Counted from the first letter of the stretch, positions 34,060-43,233 are shown. The stretch is 64,000 bases of DNA from Bradyrhizobium sp. CIAT3101 (GCF_029714945.1 NZ_CP121634.1:7399001-7463000), one strand, 5' to 3'. Notes: generated by a model not told the origin, from the letters alone. Translations and numbers: made by a program.

Positions 34060-35046
34060 CTAGCGCGGCCGGCTGCGCTCGATGATTTCGGCGGCGCCCT
34101 TCCCGAGCAGATCGAGTCCCACGGCACGGCCGAGCTCACGCGGGCGATTGGCGGGGCCGGTGCGTGCGGCTTCGATGATGGTGTTGCCGGAGAGATCGAG
34201 CACGGATGCGGTGAGCGACATCTGATCGCCGGCGATGGTCGAAAAACCCGCGACAGGCGAATTGCAGTGGCCGTTCAGCACCCACAGCACCTCGCGCTCG
34301 GCATCGGCGCAGGCATGCGCGTCGGCGTCGTCGATCGATGACAGGATTTGTCGCGTGTGCCAGTCCTGCGCGGCGCATTCGACGGCGACGATGCCCTGCC
34401 CCGCGGCCGGCAGCATCTCCGCCGCCGTGAACTCATAGGCAATGCGGCTGGAAAGACCGACGCGATCCAGACCCGAGCGCGCCATGATCAGCGCGTCCGC
34501 GGGCCCCACCGCGCCGCCATCCGGCAGCTTCTGCATTTCGCCATTGTCGAGCTTTCGCACGCGCGTGTCGGCGGCACCGCGGAAGTGAATGACTTCAATG
34601 TCCGGAAACAACCGTCGCGCATAAGCGGCGCGGCGGACAGCATTGGTGCCGATTTTAAAACCCTTGCCGCGCGACTGGCGCAGCGCTTCCAACGTCATGC
34701 CATCCCGCAGCACCAGCGCATCGCTCGCGGGATCGCGCGACAGCGTGGCGCCGATGATGAGGCCCGGCGTGTCCTCGTTGCCGGGCATGTCCTTCAGCGA
34801 ATGCATCGCCGCCTGCAATTCGCCCGCCAGCACCGCCGCGCGGATCTGCGCGACGAAGGCGCCGCCCTTGCCGCCATGGGGCAGCAGCTTGCTGGTCTGG
34901 TCGAGATCGCCCGTGGTGTCGAACTTGACGATCTCGACGTCGAGGCCGGGCACGGCAGCGGTCAGGCGGCGCGCAATCTCGTCCGTCTGGGCCAGGGCCA
35001 TCGCGCTCTTGCGGGTGCCGATCTTGAATCGCGGTGCCAAGTCCAA
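34060..35046 (-). CDS. Divergent porphobilinogen deaminase-like (HemC-type) protein
   Basis: The 328-residue product keeps key HemC features: IGTRKSAMALAQTDEI, the catalytic Asp in MHSLKDMP, Arg pair in NAVRRAAYARR, TRVRKLDNGEM, GQGIVAVE and the cofactor-binding Cys in NGHC (near residue 265). But usual GNVxTR is GAADTR, there is an insertion after KLDNGE, and GGCxxPIG is replaced by GHCNSPVAG. It starts at TTG (35046, or 35040 with better spacing to AGAGGA) 18 bp after the GMC oxidoreductase. It may be a specialised paralogue; a cytosolic deaminase is expected. Confidence 0.75.
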   Translation of the reverse strand: MDLAPRFKIGTRKSAMALAQTDEIARRLTAAVPGLDVEIVKFDTTGDLDQTSKLLPHGGKGGAFVAQIRAAVLAGELQAAMHSLKDMPGNEDTPGLIIGATLSRDPASDALVLRDGMTLEALRQSRGKGFKIGTNAVRRAAYARRLFPDIEVIHFRGAADTRVRKLDNGEMQKLPDGGAVGPADALIMARSGLDRVGLSSRIAYEFTAAEMLPAAGQGIVAVECAAQDWHTRQILSSIDDADAHACADAEREVLWVLNGHCNSPVAGFSTIAGDQMSLTASVLDLSGNTIIEAARTGPANRPRELGRAVGLDLLGKGAAEIIERSRPR

Positions 35047-35064
35047 ATCCTCTCCAACGCGAAT

Positions 35065-36690
35065 TTATCGCGCATCCTGCAATATCATATCGGACGCCTT
35101 CTCCGCGATCATGATGATCGGCGCGTTGGTGTTCCCCGAGACGAGGTCCGGCATGATCGAACCGTCGACGACACGAAGGCCCTCGAGCCCCCTCACCTTC
35201 AGCCGCTGGTCCACCACCGCGAGCGCGTCGTTGCCCATACGACAGGTCGAGGTCGGATGGTAGATGGTGCTGCCGCGCTCGCGGCAATAATCCAGAATTT
35301 CGGCATCCGTGGATACCTTCGCGCCGGGATCGTACTCGCTGACCACGAACGGTTTCATCGCCGGTGCGTTCAGGATCCTGCGCAGGATCTTGATGCCCTC
35401 GACATTGGTGGTGCGGTCGGTCTCGGTCGACATGTAATTGATGCGGATCTCCGGCGGCACCGTCGGATCCGCGCTCTTGATACGCAAGGAGCCGCGGCTC
35501 TCGGGCCGGAGCTGGCAAACAGATGCCGTGAAGCCGGAAAAATCATGCAGCCGCTCGCCCATCTTGTCGGTCGAGAACGGCAGGAAGTGCACCTGGATGT
35601 CCGGTGAAGCGAGCCGCGGATTGGTCTTGAAGAACGCGCCGGCCGTGCCGGCCGCGATCGTCAGCCAGCCTTTCCGGAACAGCGCATAGCGCGCGCCCGC
35701 CAGCGTGCGGCGAAGCGGATTGTTGACGGTGTCGTTCAGCGTGATCTTCTGCGAGCAGCGCATCACGATGCGGACCTGCATGTGGTCCTGGAGATCGTGG
35801 CCGACGCCCTGCGCATCCAGCACCACGTCGATGCCGTGCCTGCGCAGGAGATCGGCGGGCCCGACGCCGGAGAGCTGCAGGAGCTGCGGCGAGTTGTAGG
35901 CGCCGCTCGACAGCACGACCTCTTTTCGCGCCCGCGCGCGGCGTACATTCGCGCCTTGCCGATATTCGACGCCGACCGCACGACGGCCCTCGAACAGCAC
36001 GCGCTGGCCGAGCGCTTCGGTCTCGACCTTGAGATTGCTGCGGCTCTTCGCCGGGCCGAGATAAGCCACCGCCGTCGAGGCGCGGCGGCCGTTGCGCGTC
36101 GTGGTCTGGAACAGGCCGACGCCTTCCTGCGTGGCGCCGTTGAAATCGGGATTGTAGGGCAGACCGGTCTCGACCGCGGCGTCGATGAAACCTTTCGACA
36201 GCGGATCGGTCACGACCATGTTGGAGACCGGCAGCGGCCCGTCGGTGCCGTGATATTGATCGGCGCCGCGCGTCTGGTTCTCCGCCTTCTTGAAATAGGG
36301 CAGCACGTCGTCATAGCCCCAGCCGGCATTGCCGTGCTGGCGCCAGCGATCGTAGTCTTCGTGCTGGCCGCGAACGTAGAGCAGGCCGTTGATCGAACTC
36401 GAGCCGCCGAGCGTTTTTCCACGCGGCTGGAACACCTGCCGACCCTTCAGCTCGGGCTCCGGCTCGGTCTGGTACATCCAGTTGACGGTCTTTTCCTTGA
36501 ACAGCTTGCCGTAGCCGAGCGGCACGTGTATCCAGATGTTGGAATCCTTGGGGCCGGCCTCGAGCAACAGCACGCTGTGCTTGCCATTCGCAGACAAGCG
36601 ATTGGCGAGCACGCAGCCGGCGGAGCCGGCGCCGACGATGATGTAGTCGAACTCGGGATCGGATGGCGCGAGGGCGGAATTTGCGTTCAT
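35065..36690 (-). CDS. GMC-family FAD oxidoreductase (choline dehydrogenase-like)
   Basis: The 541-residue flavoenzyme has the FAD Rossmann motif near the N-terminus (IIVGAGSAGCVLANRLS), GMC signature 1 (RGKTLGGSSSINGLLYVRG), signature 2 (SSGAYNSPQLLQLSGVGP), and the catalytic His pair in YHPTSTCRMG and GNTNAPIIMIAEK. It oxidises a primary or secondary alcohol in the cytoplasm; betaine-aldehyde-producing choline dehydrogenase is only one option. It lies 53 bp after a tetR gene and 18 bp before the hemC-like gene, so the three may be one operon. Confidence 0.88.
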   Translation of the reverse strand: MNANSALAPSDPEFDYIIVGAGSAGCVLANRLSANGKHSVLLLEAGPKDSNIWIHVPLGYGKLFKEKTVNWMYQTEPEPELKGRQVFQPRGKTLGGSSSINGLLYVRGQHEDYDRWRQHGNAGWGYDDVLPYFKKAENQTRGADQYHGTDGPLPVSNMVVTDPLSKGFIDAAVETGLPYNPDFNGATQEGVGLFQTTTRNGRRASTAVAYLGPAKSRSNLKVETEALGQRVLFEGRRAVGVEYRQGANVRRARARKEVVLSSGAYNSPQLLQLSGVGPADLLRRHGIDVVLDAQGVGHDLQDHMQVRIVMRCSQKITLNDTVNNPLRRTLAGARYALFRKGWLTIAAGTAGAFFKTNPRLASPDIQVHFLPFSTDKMGERLHDFSGFTASVCQLRPESRGSLRIKSADPTVPPEIRINYMSTETDRTTNVEGIKILRRILNAPAMKPFVVSEYDPGAKVSTDAEILDYCRERGSTIYHPTSTCRMGNDALAVVDQRLKVRGLEGLRVVDGSIMPDLVSGNTNAPIIMIAEKASDMILQDAR

Positions 36691-36743
36691 GCGCTACGCT
36701 TCTTCTTGTTGGTGTGGGCGTTTCCGGTTCGTCACTAGCACGA

Positions 36744-37343
36744 TCATGCCCGCAGACGCAGCGCCTCGACCAGCGACTTGAACGCACGGGCATATTCCGC
36801 ACCTGCCCTTGCGATATCGGCGCGTCCGGCGCAGGCGACCGCGGCCTCGGTCACCGCGCCGAGCAGCAGCCGCGCCAACGGCTCGACCGGCTGCTTTGCG
36901 ATCAGGCCCATCTCCATCGCCACCGAGAGCGCGCGCGGCATCTTGCCGCCAAAATGCTTTGCGTCGATCTCGCGCCAGCGCTCCCAGCCGAGCACGGCGG
37001 GACCGTCGCGCAGGATGATCTGGCCGGTCGGGCCTTTGGCGGTCGCGGCAAAATAATGCTGGGTGCCGGCGACCATCGCGGCCAACACGTCCTTCTCGGC
37101 GCGTGCGGCACTGTCGATCTCAACGACGAGATCGCGCGAGACGAGGTCGAACACGGCCTCAAATACCGCCTCCTTGGTCTTGAAGTGATGATAGACCGCG
37201 CCCTTGGCGATGCCGGCCGCTTCGGCGATCGCGTCCATGGTGGTGGCGGCAAAGCCCTGCGTCCCGAACAACCGGCGCGCCGCCGTCAGGATCGCCTCCG
37301 AAGTCGCTGCCCGCCGCTCCGCCTGTTTTGCCATGAGTCCCAT
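36744..37343 (-). CDS. TetR-family regulator, divergent from a SnoaL gene
   Basis: The 199-residue protein has the TetR HTH (EAILTAARRLFGTQGFAATT, MDAIAEAAGIAKGAVYHHFK; residues ~15-60) and a helical sensor domain. It begins head-to-head with a SnoaL gene across ~90 bp that contain two palindromes with GTCGGT half-sites, so it likely represses itself, the GMC/hemC genes downstream and the divergent gene. ATG at 37343 or at 37334 is possible. Confidence 0.87.
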   Translation of the reverse strand: MGLMAKQAERRAATSEAILTAARRLFGTQGFAATTMDAIAEAAGIAKGAVYHHFKTKEAVFEAVFDLVSRDLVVEIDSAARAEKDVLAAMVAGTQHYFAATAKGPTGQIILRDGPAVLGWERWREIDAKHFGGKMPRALSVAMEMGLIAKQPVEPLARLLLGAVTEAAVACAGRADIARAGAEYARAFKSLVEALRLRA

Positions 37344-37379
37344 CTAATCCAATTCGTCTCACGCGGCCAGTTGACTTTT

Positions 37380-37415
37380 CGACCGCCGGTCGGTATTTAC
37401 CGACTAACAGTCGGT
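37380..37415. promoter_or_regulatory. Paired TetR-type operators between tetR and the SnoaL gene
   Basis: Two dyads sit within 36 bp: CGACC-GCC-GGTCG at 37380-37392, and ACCGACT-AAC-AGTCGGT at 37399-37415. The latter has perfect 7-bp arms, and the arms are related (GTCGGT shared). Symmetry, spacing and location between divergent genes are what a TetR operator pair should look like. Confidence 0.65.
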
Positions 37416-37434
37416 TTTAATCGTGAGGACCATC

Positions 37435-37800
37435 ATGCCGAGCCGTGACATCGTCGAAGAATTTGCGAAGCGCCTCGAGAACGGAGACTTTATCGGCGCG
37501 ATCGAGGACTACTGCACACCCGATGCCGTGACCTATGAGAACAACACCGCACCGACGGTTGGCCGCGACGCTCTCGTTACCAAGGAGCGCGGCGTGCTGG
37601 CGATGTCCAAAGAGGTGAAGGCCGTCCGCGTCGGGCCGAGCCTGATCGAGGGCGATAAAGTCGCCACGCGCTGGATCTTCAGCTTCACCAACACTGAAGG
37701 TGTCACGCGCAATTTTGAGGAGATCGCCTGGCAGACCTGGCGTGGCGAGCAGATCGTCGAGGAGCGGTTCTTCTACGATCCGAAGCAGCTCGGGCGGTAA
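37435..37800 (+). CDS. SnoaL-like NTF2-fold protein
   Basis: The 121-residue product is a single SnoaL-like domain (IVEEFAKRLENGDFIGAIED, DAVTYENNTAPTVGRD, RWIFSFTNTEGVTRNFEEIA, QTWRGEQIVEERFFYDP), soluble, no signal. GAGGACCATC precedes the ATG at 37435. Under the divergent TetR operator it is probably induced together with the GMC operon; it may be an isomerase, hydrolase or ligand-binding protein for the same compound. Confidence 0.8.
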   Translation: MPSRDIVEEFAKRLENGDFIGAIEDYCTPDAVTYENNTAPTVGRDALVTKERGVLAMSKEVKAVRVGPSLIEGDKVATRWIFSFTNTEGVTRNFEEIAWQTWRGEQIVEERFFYDPKQLGR

Positions 37801-37801
37801 G

Positions 37802-38446
37802 CTAGCGCGGACACTCCGCGCCGCTGTCGATCCACGCTTGCACGAGCTCGCCAGCAGCCTGTTGGCTGCCGGGAGCCGGCCTGCGACCTTCGCCGGGATT
37901 CCAGGCCCAACCGACGAGATCGTCCTTGGCGACATGCTCCTGCAACGCGGCGAGGTCGCGGCCGCCGTTGGCCTGGACATCCTTCAACTGGCGGCAGATC
38001 TCACCCAGTGACTTGCCTTGCCACGCCATCGACATCGGCGCAAAGCCCCATCGCGGATGACCGGGAATGCTTCGGTATGAAGCCGCCTCGAGCAGCGTGA
38101 CGTTGTGAGAGCCATGGCAGCCCGAGCAGTTGGCCTCGAAATGCCCGGTCTCGGCCCGCCAGATCGGCGGCATGTGCTCGTGAAAATCGTCGCCCTGCGT
38201 TGGATGGTCGCCCGCCGGGTGGCAGTTCATGCAACGCGGATTCATGACCACCTTGCCGATTTCGTTGAAGATCGCGCGCGAGCGCTCGCTTGTGTTCGAG
38301 ATCGACGAAAAATCGGCAGGACTTTTCAGCGGAGCGCTTGTCGATGATTGATCCGCGCCGACGGGCCGCGCAAAGGCCGCAACTGCCGCGAGGGCAACAA
38401 TCACGAGACGTGCAGCACGAGCGGCTGATTTGGGCGCATCGGTCAT
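37802..38446 (-). CDS. Periplasmic cytochrome c-like protein with two CxxCH sites
   Basis: The 214-residue product has a signal peptide (~residues 1-31) and two covalent heme-binding motifs, CMNCH (72-76) and CSGCH (107-111), plus conserved GHPRWGFAPMSMAWQGKSLG and EHVAKDDLVGWAWNPG. Relatives are often labelled 'isoquinoline 1-oxidoreductase subunit', a name without direct support here. It is probably an electron carrier in the periplasm. It ends 1 bp after the end of the convergent SnoaL gene. Confidence 0.8.
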   Translation of the reverse strand: MTDAPKSAARAARLVIVALAAVAAFARPVGADQSSTSAPLKSPADFSSISNTSERSRAIFNEIGKVVMNPRCMNCHPAGDHPTQGDDFHEHMPPIWRAETGHFEANCSGCHGSHNVTLLEAASYRSIPGHPRWGFAPMSMAWQGKSLGEICRQLKDVQANGGRDLAALQEHVAKDDLVGWAWNPGEGRRPAPGSQQAAGELVQAWIDSGAECPR

Positions 38447-38538
38447 GAGACCTTAATGGCCGCCCTCTCCTTTGGTTCCTGTCTTTCGCCGGGACGCCGA
38501 CGTCCGGACGCCGGCTCGTGACCCTCAAGCCCGCAGCC

Positions 38539-41500
38539 TTACCAAGCGTAACGCACCACGCCCTTTCCGGCATAGCTGCGCGTGACGTTGGAGAACTCGC
38601 CCTCGAACGTGGCGGCCGCCGACCAGCCGTTCAGCCATTTCTTCTCGGCCGCGGCGGTGACCAGCGCCGTCTCCGAGGCCATCGCCGCGCCGTTCACGAC
38701 GAAGCTCGCGCCGGGCAAGGTCTGGAACGTGGCGCCGATCGCGCGGTTGGGGTTGAAGTCGTGCGCCCATGCGACGCGGCCGCGCAGCGTGACGATGCCG
38801 TCGTCCTGAGCGAAGGCCTTGTCGGTGCGAAGGCCGAGCTCGCTCCGTGTATCGGTGACGCTCTTGGCGCCATAGGCGAGCGCGAACTGGTTGCTGCCCG
38901 CGATCGCCTGTTCAGCATAAGCCGGCAGGTCGAAGGCGGTGACCTGCGCCGCCGCATACGGCGTCAGGCCGATGCCCTGCGAGACGAAGCGATAGCCGCC
39001 CTCAAGCCGGCCTGACCAGGCATTGGCATTGAACTCGGCGCGCAGGCGATCGACGCCGGCGACGGTCACGGTGCGATCGGTGGTGATGTCCTGCCAGCCA
39101 TAGGCCAACGCGCCCGTGATGTAGGCGGGACCCGCGTTGTGGCGGAAGAACGCGCCGGCCTGGAACAGGTCGGAGCGCCCGCCGCCGAGATTGTTGGCAA
39201 CCGTGAAATTGGTGCCGCCACCTGCAAGTGCGAAACCGAGCAGCGTGTCACGCGACACGCGATAGTCCGCGCCGACGGCGGTCGCGTAAAGGCTGCTGGT
39301 GGTGTTGTTGGAGCCGAGTGCATTGTTGCCGTCGGTCTGCTGCGCACCGCCGAAGCCGGCGGCCCAGACGCTCCAGCGCTGCTCGAAGGACGGCGCCACC
39401 GGAGCCTTGGTGTAGGCGGCGAACGCGTCGCGCGCGCTGGCCGAACGTCCCTTCCCGGCGGCGGCGTAAGCCAGGCTCTCTTCGGCATAGGCATTCGGTG
39501 CGCCGCCGGCGCTGACGGGATCACCGCGTCCGGCGACGAAGGGGTCCGTCATCACGCCCATGAACTGGGTCATCGCGTTGAACGTCGACTGCTGCGGCGC
39601 GCTGCCGACCTCGCCGGAGAGCTGCGTCAGCCCGGCCGGCGTCAGGCCGCCGAACGCCATCGAGATCCCGCCGGTCGTGTTGAAGAAGTTGATGATCGCG
39701 TTACCGACGTTCTGCTGGTTGACGTTCAGGTTTCCTGACGGCGGTGCAAAGTTCAGCACGAGGTTCAGATAGGCGTGGGTGCCGTCGTTGCTCGCGCTGA
39801 TGCTAAAACCCGCAGGCAGGCCAAGGCTGAGGATGGTGGGATTGAACGCGCCAGTGATGCTGCTCGCGGCGACGACCGTGTATTGCTTCGAGACGTAGCT
39901 GCCGGCCGCGAAGTTGATGCCCAGCGTCGCGCCGCCGAGATTCGCGTTACCGGTTACGATGCTGGAGGTGGACGTCGCCGGCGTCACCTCCACGAGATAG
40001 GTCGAGGCCGCGGTCATGACGAGGCTTCCCGTCACGGTCATGGACCCGCCGACCACGCCCTGGCCCGGCGCGAACAAGCCACCATTGACGGTGACATTGC
40101 CCACCATACCGACGCCCGAAAGTGCGCCCGCGGCGTTCACCGTCGTCATCGACGAGCTGGCAATCGAACCATCGACCCTGAGCGTGCCACCGTTGACCGT
40201 GGTCGTGCCGCTGTAGCTGCTGGTGCCCGACAGCGTCTCCGCGCCGCTGGACAGGACCAGATTGCCGGCGCCCTGCATCGCACCGCCAAAGGTCTGCGTG
40301 CCACCCGCGATCGTCAACGTCTTGGCGCCGAGGTTCACGGTGCTTCCGCTCACACCCGAGAAATCCGTAATCGAAAGACCGGTGGTGACGCCGGAGATAT
40401 CGAGCGTTCCCGCCGCATTGGTGAGGCTCACCGCGCCGCCGATGGTCCCGCTGCCGGTCACGAACACCGTGCCGCCGGAGATCGTCGCCGCGCCGCTGAT
40501 CGTGGCGTCATTGTTGAAGGTGCCGCCATTGTTGTTCAGCGTCGTGATCGAGCCGGTGCCGTTGTTGTTGAACGTTCCGGACGTGTTGGTCACGCCAGCC
40601 ATCGTGCCGCCGTTGCCCACCGTGCCGCCGTTGTTCGTGGTGGCGCCCTGAACAGTGCCGAAGTTGTTGAACGTGCCGCCCGTCAGACCGAGGGTGCTCG
40701 CAAACGTACCGGCATTCTGCACGGTGCCTGAAGACACGGTCGCAGCGCCCGTGACCCTGCCCTGATTGTCGTTCTGGAAGAGGCCGCCATTGTTGGTCAG
40801 CGTCGTGATCGTGGCGTTGTTATTGTTGTTGAACGTTCCGGAGATGTTGATCGCGCCGGCCATCGTGCCGTTGTTGTTCACCGTGCCGCCGTTGTTCGTC
40901 GTCGCGCCCTGGACCTGGCCGCCGGTGTTGTTGGTGAACGAGCCGCCGGTCAGGCCGAGCGTGCTGGAGAACGTGCCGGCGTTGGTCACGCTGCCCGCGG
41001 AGATCGTCGCCGCGCCGGAGACCGTTGCGCCGGTATCGTTGGTGAAGGTGCCGCCATTGTTGTTCAGCGTCGTGATCGAGCCGCCGGTGTTGTTGCCGAA
41101 CGTTCCGGAGGCGTTGGTCACCCCCGCCATCGTACCGTAGTTGCCCACCGCGCCGCCATTGTTCGTCGTCGCGCCCTGGACCACACTGCCAGAATCATTC
41201 TCAAACGAGCCGCCCGTCAGCCCGATCGTGCTCGCAAACGTACCTTGGTGATTTACCACGCTGCCTCCAGATATAGTCGCAGCGCCGGAGACCGTCCCTA
41301 AACTATAGAAGCTGCCGCCGCTATTGGTCAGCGTCGTAATCGAACCGGTGTCGTAGTTGGTGAAACTCCCGAACGAGTTGGTCACGCCGGCCATCGTGCC
41401 GTAGTTGGTCATCCCACCGCCGCTGTGCGTCGTCGCGCCCAGGACCTGGCCGTCGGCGGCGTTCGTGAAAATGCCGCCGGTCGCGTCAAGCGTGCTGGCG

Positions 41501-42918
41501 AATGTGCCGTGGTTCAACGTGATGTTTGAAGCAGAGATCGACACCGCGCCGGAGACCGTTGCACCTGCGTAGTTGCGGAAATTACCATCGCTGGCCGTCA
41601 CCGTCGCGATCGTGCCACCGTTGTTGTTGTTGAGCGTTCCCGCGTTGATGGTCACTCCGGCCATCGTGCCGTTGTTGTTCACCGTGGCGAAGCTCATCGT
41701 GGTCATCCCCTGGACCTGACCGCCCGCGTTGTTGGTGAACGTGCCGCCGGTCAGGCCGAGCGTGGAGGAAAACGTGCCGGCGTTGGTCACGGTGCCGCCG
41801 GAGATCGTCGCCGCGCCGGAGACGGTCGCGCCGCTCTCGTTGGTAAACGTGCCGGCATTGTTGGTCAGCGTCGTGATCGAACCGCCGCTCTGGTTGTCGA
41901 ACGATCCGGTGTTGGTCACCGCGCCCATCGCACCGCTGTTGGTGACGATGCCCGCGTTGCTCAGGTTGCCGGTCACGGTACCGCCGCTGTTCACGATCGT
42001 CGCGTTGGCGTTGTTGGTCAGGCCGCCGTTGGCGTTGAGGGTCGAGCCGGCGCTTACCGCGATGCCTCCGGCCGGATCGGTGCCCGAGTTCGTGATCAGT
42101 CCAGCGACGGTGTAAGAGCCGCTGGAAAAAAACAGGACAGACGAGGTGGTGCTGTTGGTGAACGTGCTGTCGCTGGTGACCGTGCCGAAGATTTCGAAGA
42201 GACCGCCGGTGCTATTGTCGATCGCGCCGTTGAAGGCGCCGGCATGGGCGCCGACCGAGTTAATATTGGTCAGCCCGCCATTGGTTGAACCGGCAAACTG
42301 AATATAACCACCCGAATTGATCAAGCCGCCGTTCAGCGTGCCCGAATTGCGCGTGACGCCGTTGTTGTCGAGGCCGCCATTCTGCGTGCCGGTGTTTTCG
42401 TAGGTCGCGAGGCTGTTCGTGACGGAAACGGCAGACGTCAGGGTGCCACTGTTGGCGAGGGTGCCGGCCGAGACACTCGTCGTCGTGAACGAGTTGGTCC
42501 CACTCAGCGTCAGCGTGCTGGCGCCGGCCTGCGAGATGCCCGCTCCCGTCATGTTGTTGCTGATCGAGATGCTCTGACCGGTATTGGCGTTGTTGACGAG
42601 GTTCGGTCCGGCGCCATTGAAGTTCACGTCGGCGCCCGACAAAGCGTAGTTGCTGGCGTTTGCCCCGAACGTCCACGAATCCGGGGTGATCGGGCCGGCA
42701 GTGACCGTGATGGTCGTACTGCCCCCTCCCGTGAATTGAGCTGACTGGCCGGCATTGATTGGCGGAGCGCCCGCCGGCGGATTCGACCAGTTCGTGTCGA
42801 GATTGTAATCGCTGGTGGCTGTCGAGTTGCCGAAGCCGTGCCACACACTCTGGGCCTGTGCCGAAACCGAAAACAGGCAGCTCGCCAGCGCCGAGGTCGC
42901 GAGCAGCAGACGCTTCAT
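38539..42918 (-). CDS. Large autotransporter with NG/TN-rich passenger repeats
   Basis: The ~1459-residue protein has a signal (MKRLLLATSALASCLFSVSA), a Thr/Asn/Gly-rich passenger (residues ~30-1090) and a C-terminal autotransporter beta-barrel (~1170-1459) ending with KGVVRYAW, a typical terminal aromatic. The middle passenger holds about five tandem units of ~87 residues (GTMAGVTN...GSITTLTNNGG...ATVSGAATISGG). It would be a surface-exposed adhesin-like beta-helix. Start is ATG 42918, or ATG 42924 two codons earlier. No cognate partner gene is adjacent. Confidence 0.9.
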   Translation of the reverse strand: MKRLLLATSALASCLFSVSAQAQSVWHGFGNSTATSDYNLDTNWSNPPAGAPPINAGQSAQFTGGGSTTITVTAGPITPDSWTFGANASNYALSGADVNFNGAGPNLVNNANTGQSISISNNMTGAGISQAGASTLTLSGTNSFTTTSVSAGTLANSGTLTSAVSVTNSLATYENTGTQNGGLDNNGVTRNSGTLNGGLINSGGYIQFAGSTNGGLTNINSVGAHAGAFNGAIDNSTGGLFEIFGTVTSDSTFTNSTTSSVLFFSSGSYTVAGLITNSGTDPAGGIAVSAGSTLNANGGLTNNANATIVNSGGTVTGNLSNAGIVTNSGAMGAVTNTGSFDNQSGGSITTLTNNAGTFTNESGATVSGAATISGGTVTNAGTFSSTLGLTGGTFTNNAGGQVQGMTTMSFATVNNNGTMAGVTINAGTLNNNNGGTIATVTASDGNFRNYAGATVSGAVSISASNITLNHGTFASTLDATGGIFTNAADGQVLGATTHSGGGMTNYGTMAGVTNSFGSFTNYDTGSITTLTNSGGSFYSLGTVSGAATISGGSVVNHQGTFASTIGLTGGSFENDSGSVVQGATTNNGGAVGNYGTMAGVTNASGTFGNNTGGSITTLNNNGGTFTNDTGATVSGAATISAGSVTNAGTFSSTLGLTGGSFTNNTGGQVQGATTNNGGTVNNNGTMAGAINISGTFNNNNNATITTLTNNGGLFQNDNQGRVTGAATVSSGTVQNAGTFASTLGLTGGTFNNFGTVQGATTNNGGTVGNGGTMAGVTNTSGTFNNNGTGSITTLNNNGGTFNNDATISGAATISGGTVFVTGSGTIGGAVSLTNAAGTLDISGVTTGLSITDFSGVSGSTVNLGAKTLTIAGGTQTFGGAMQGAGNLVLSSGAETLSGTSSYSGTTTVNGGTLRVDGSIASSSMTTVNAAGALSGVGMVGNVTVNGGLFAPGQGVVGGSMTVTGSLVMTAASTYLVEVTPATSTSSIVTGNANLGGATLGINFAAGSYVSKQYTVVAASSITGAFNPTILSLGLPAGFSISASNDGTHAYLNLVLNFAPPSGNLNVNQQNVGNAIINFFNTTGGISMAFGGLTPAGLTQLSGEVGSAPQQSTFNAMTQFMGVMTDPFVAGRGDPVSAGGAPNAYAEESLAYAAAGKGRSASARDAFAAYTKAPVAPSFEQRWSVWAAGFGGAQQTDGNNALGSNNTTSSLYATAVGADYRVSRDTLLGFALAGGGTNFTVANNLGGGRSDLFQAGAFFRHNAGPAYITGALAYGWQDITTDRTVTVAGVDRLRAEFNANAWSGRLEGGYRFVSQGIGLTPYAAAQVTAFDLPAYAEQAIAGSNQFALAYGAKSVTDTRSELGLRTDKAFAQDDGIVTLRGRVAWAHDFNPNRAIGATFQTLPGASFVVNGAAMASETALVTAAAEKKWLNGWSAAATFEGEFSNVTRSYAGKGVVRYAW
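40480..41930 (-). repeat. Tandem ~260-bp repeats inside the autotransporter gene
   Basis: On the minus strand about five and a half in-frame units, each ~260 bp, recur with phrases like ITTLTNNGG, VSGAATISGG, STLGLTGG and VQGATTNNGG. Units near the end are closest to each other and older units have drifted, suggesting repeated unequal exchange. Boundaries are approximate. Confidence 0.7.
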
Positions 42919-42990
42919 TCCCATTCCAACCACCGGCATTCCAGCATTCCAAGTCGCGCCTGGATTGATAGGGGGAACCGATGGTTCACA

Positions 42991-43233
42991 CTATGTCGGC
43001 GCGGCAACACTCTGCGGCAATCCGATACCAATCGTCGTATTTCGACGCACAAAGGTGCGATGAGAGCGCGCTCGTGCGCTGGCTGAGAACGCGCAACAGC
43101 TCGCAAACATTTCCTCGACAATCCGTTCGCGTGCCCGGTCGACCGCGTCCGTCATCGCCTTTCCGCTCGGCGTGACGGCGGCTTCGCTGACATGGCGATC
43201 GGCTTCGCTGGCGTGCCGCCTGACCAGGCCGAG
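42991..43233 (-). pseudogene. C-terminal remnant of a MarR-family regulator
   Basis: On the minus strand, GLVRRHASEADRHVSEAAVT followed by PSGKAMTDAVDRARERIVEE matches the wing and last helix of MarR proteins (consensus L-V-x-R-x4-D-x-R ... L-T-x-x-G). Nothing upstream corresponds to the MarR N-terminus or its recognition helix; the reading frame continues into unrelated DNA. It is therefore a C-terminal remnant, not a gene. Confidence 0.55.

Noticed and set aside
40480..41930. Tandem repeats considered as a CRISPR array
   Set aside because: The units are ~260 bp, in frame within an autotransporter, and diverge gradually; no short exact repeats with unique spacers.
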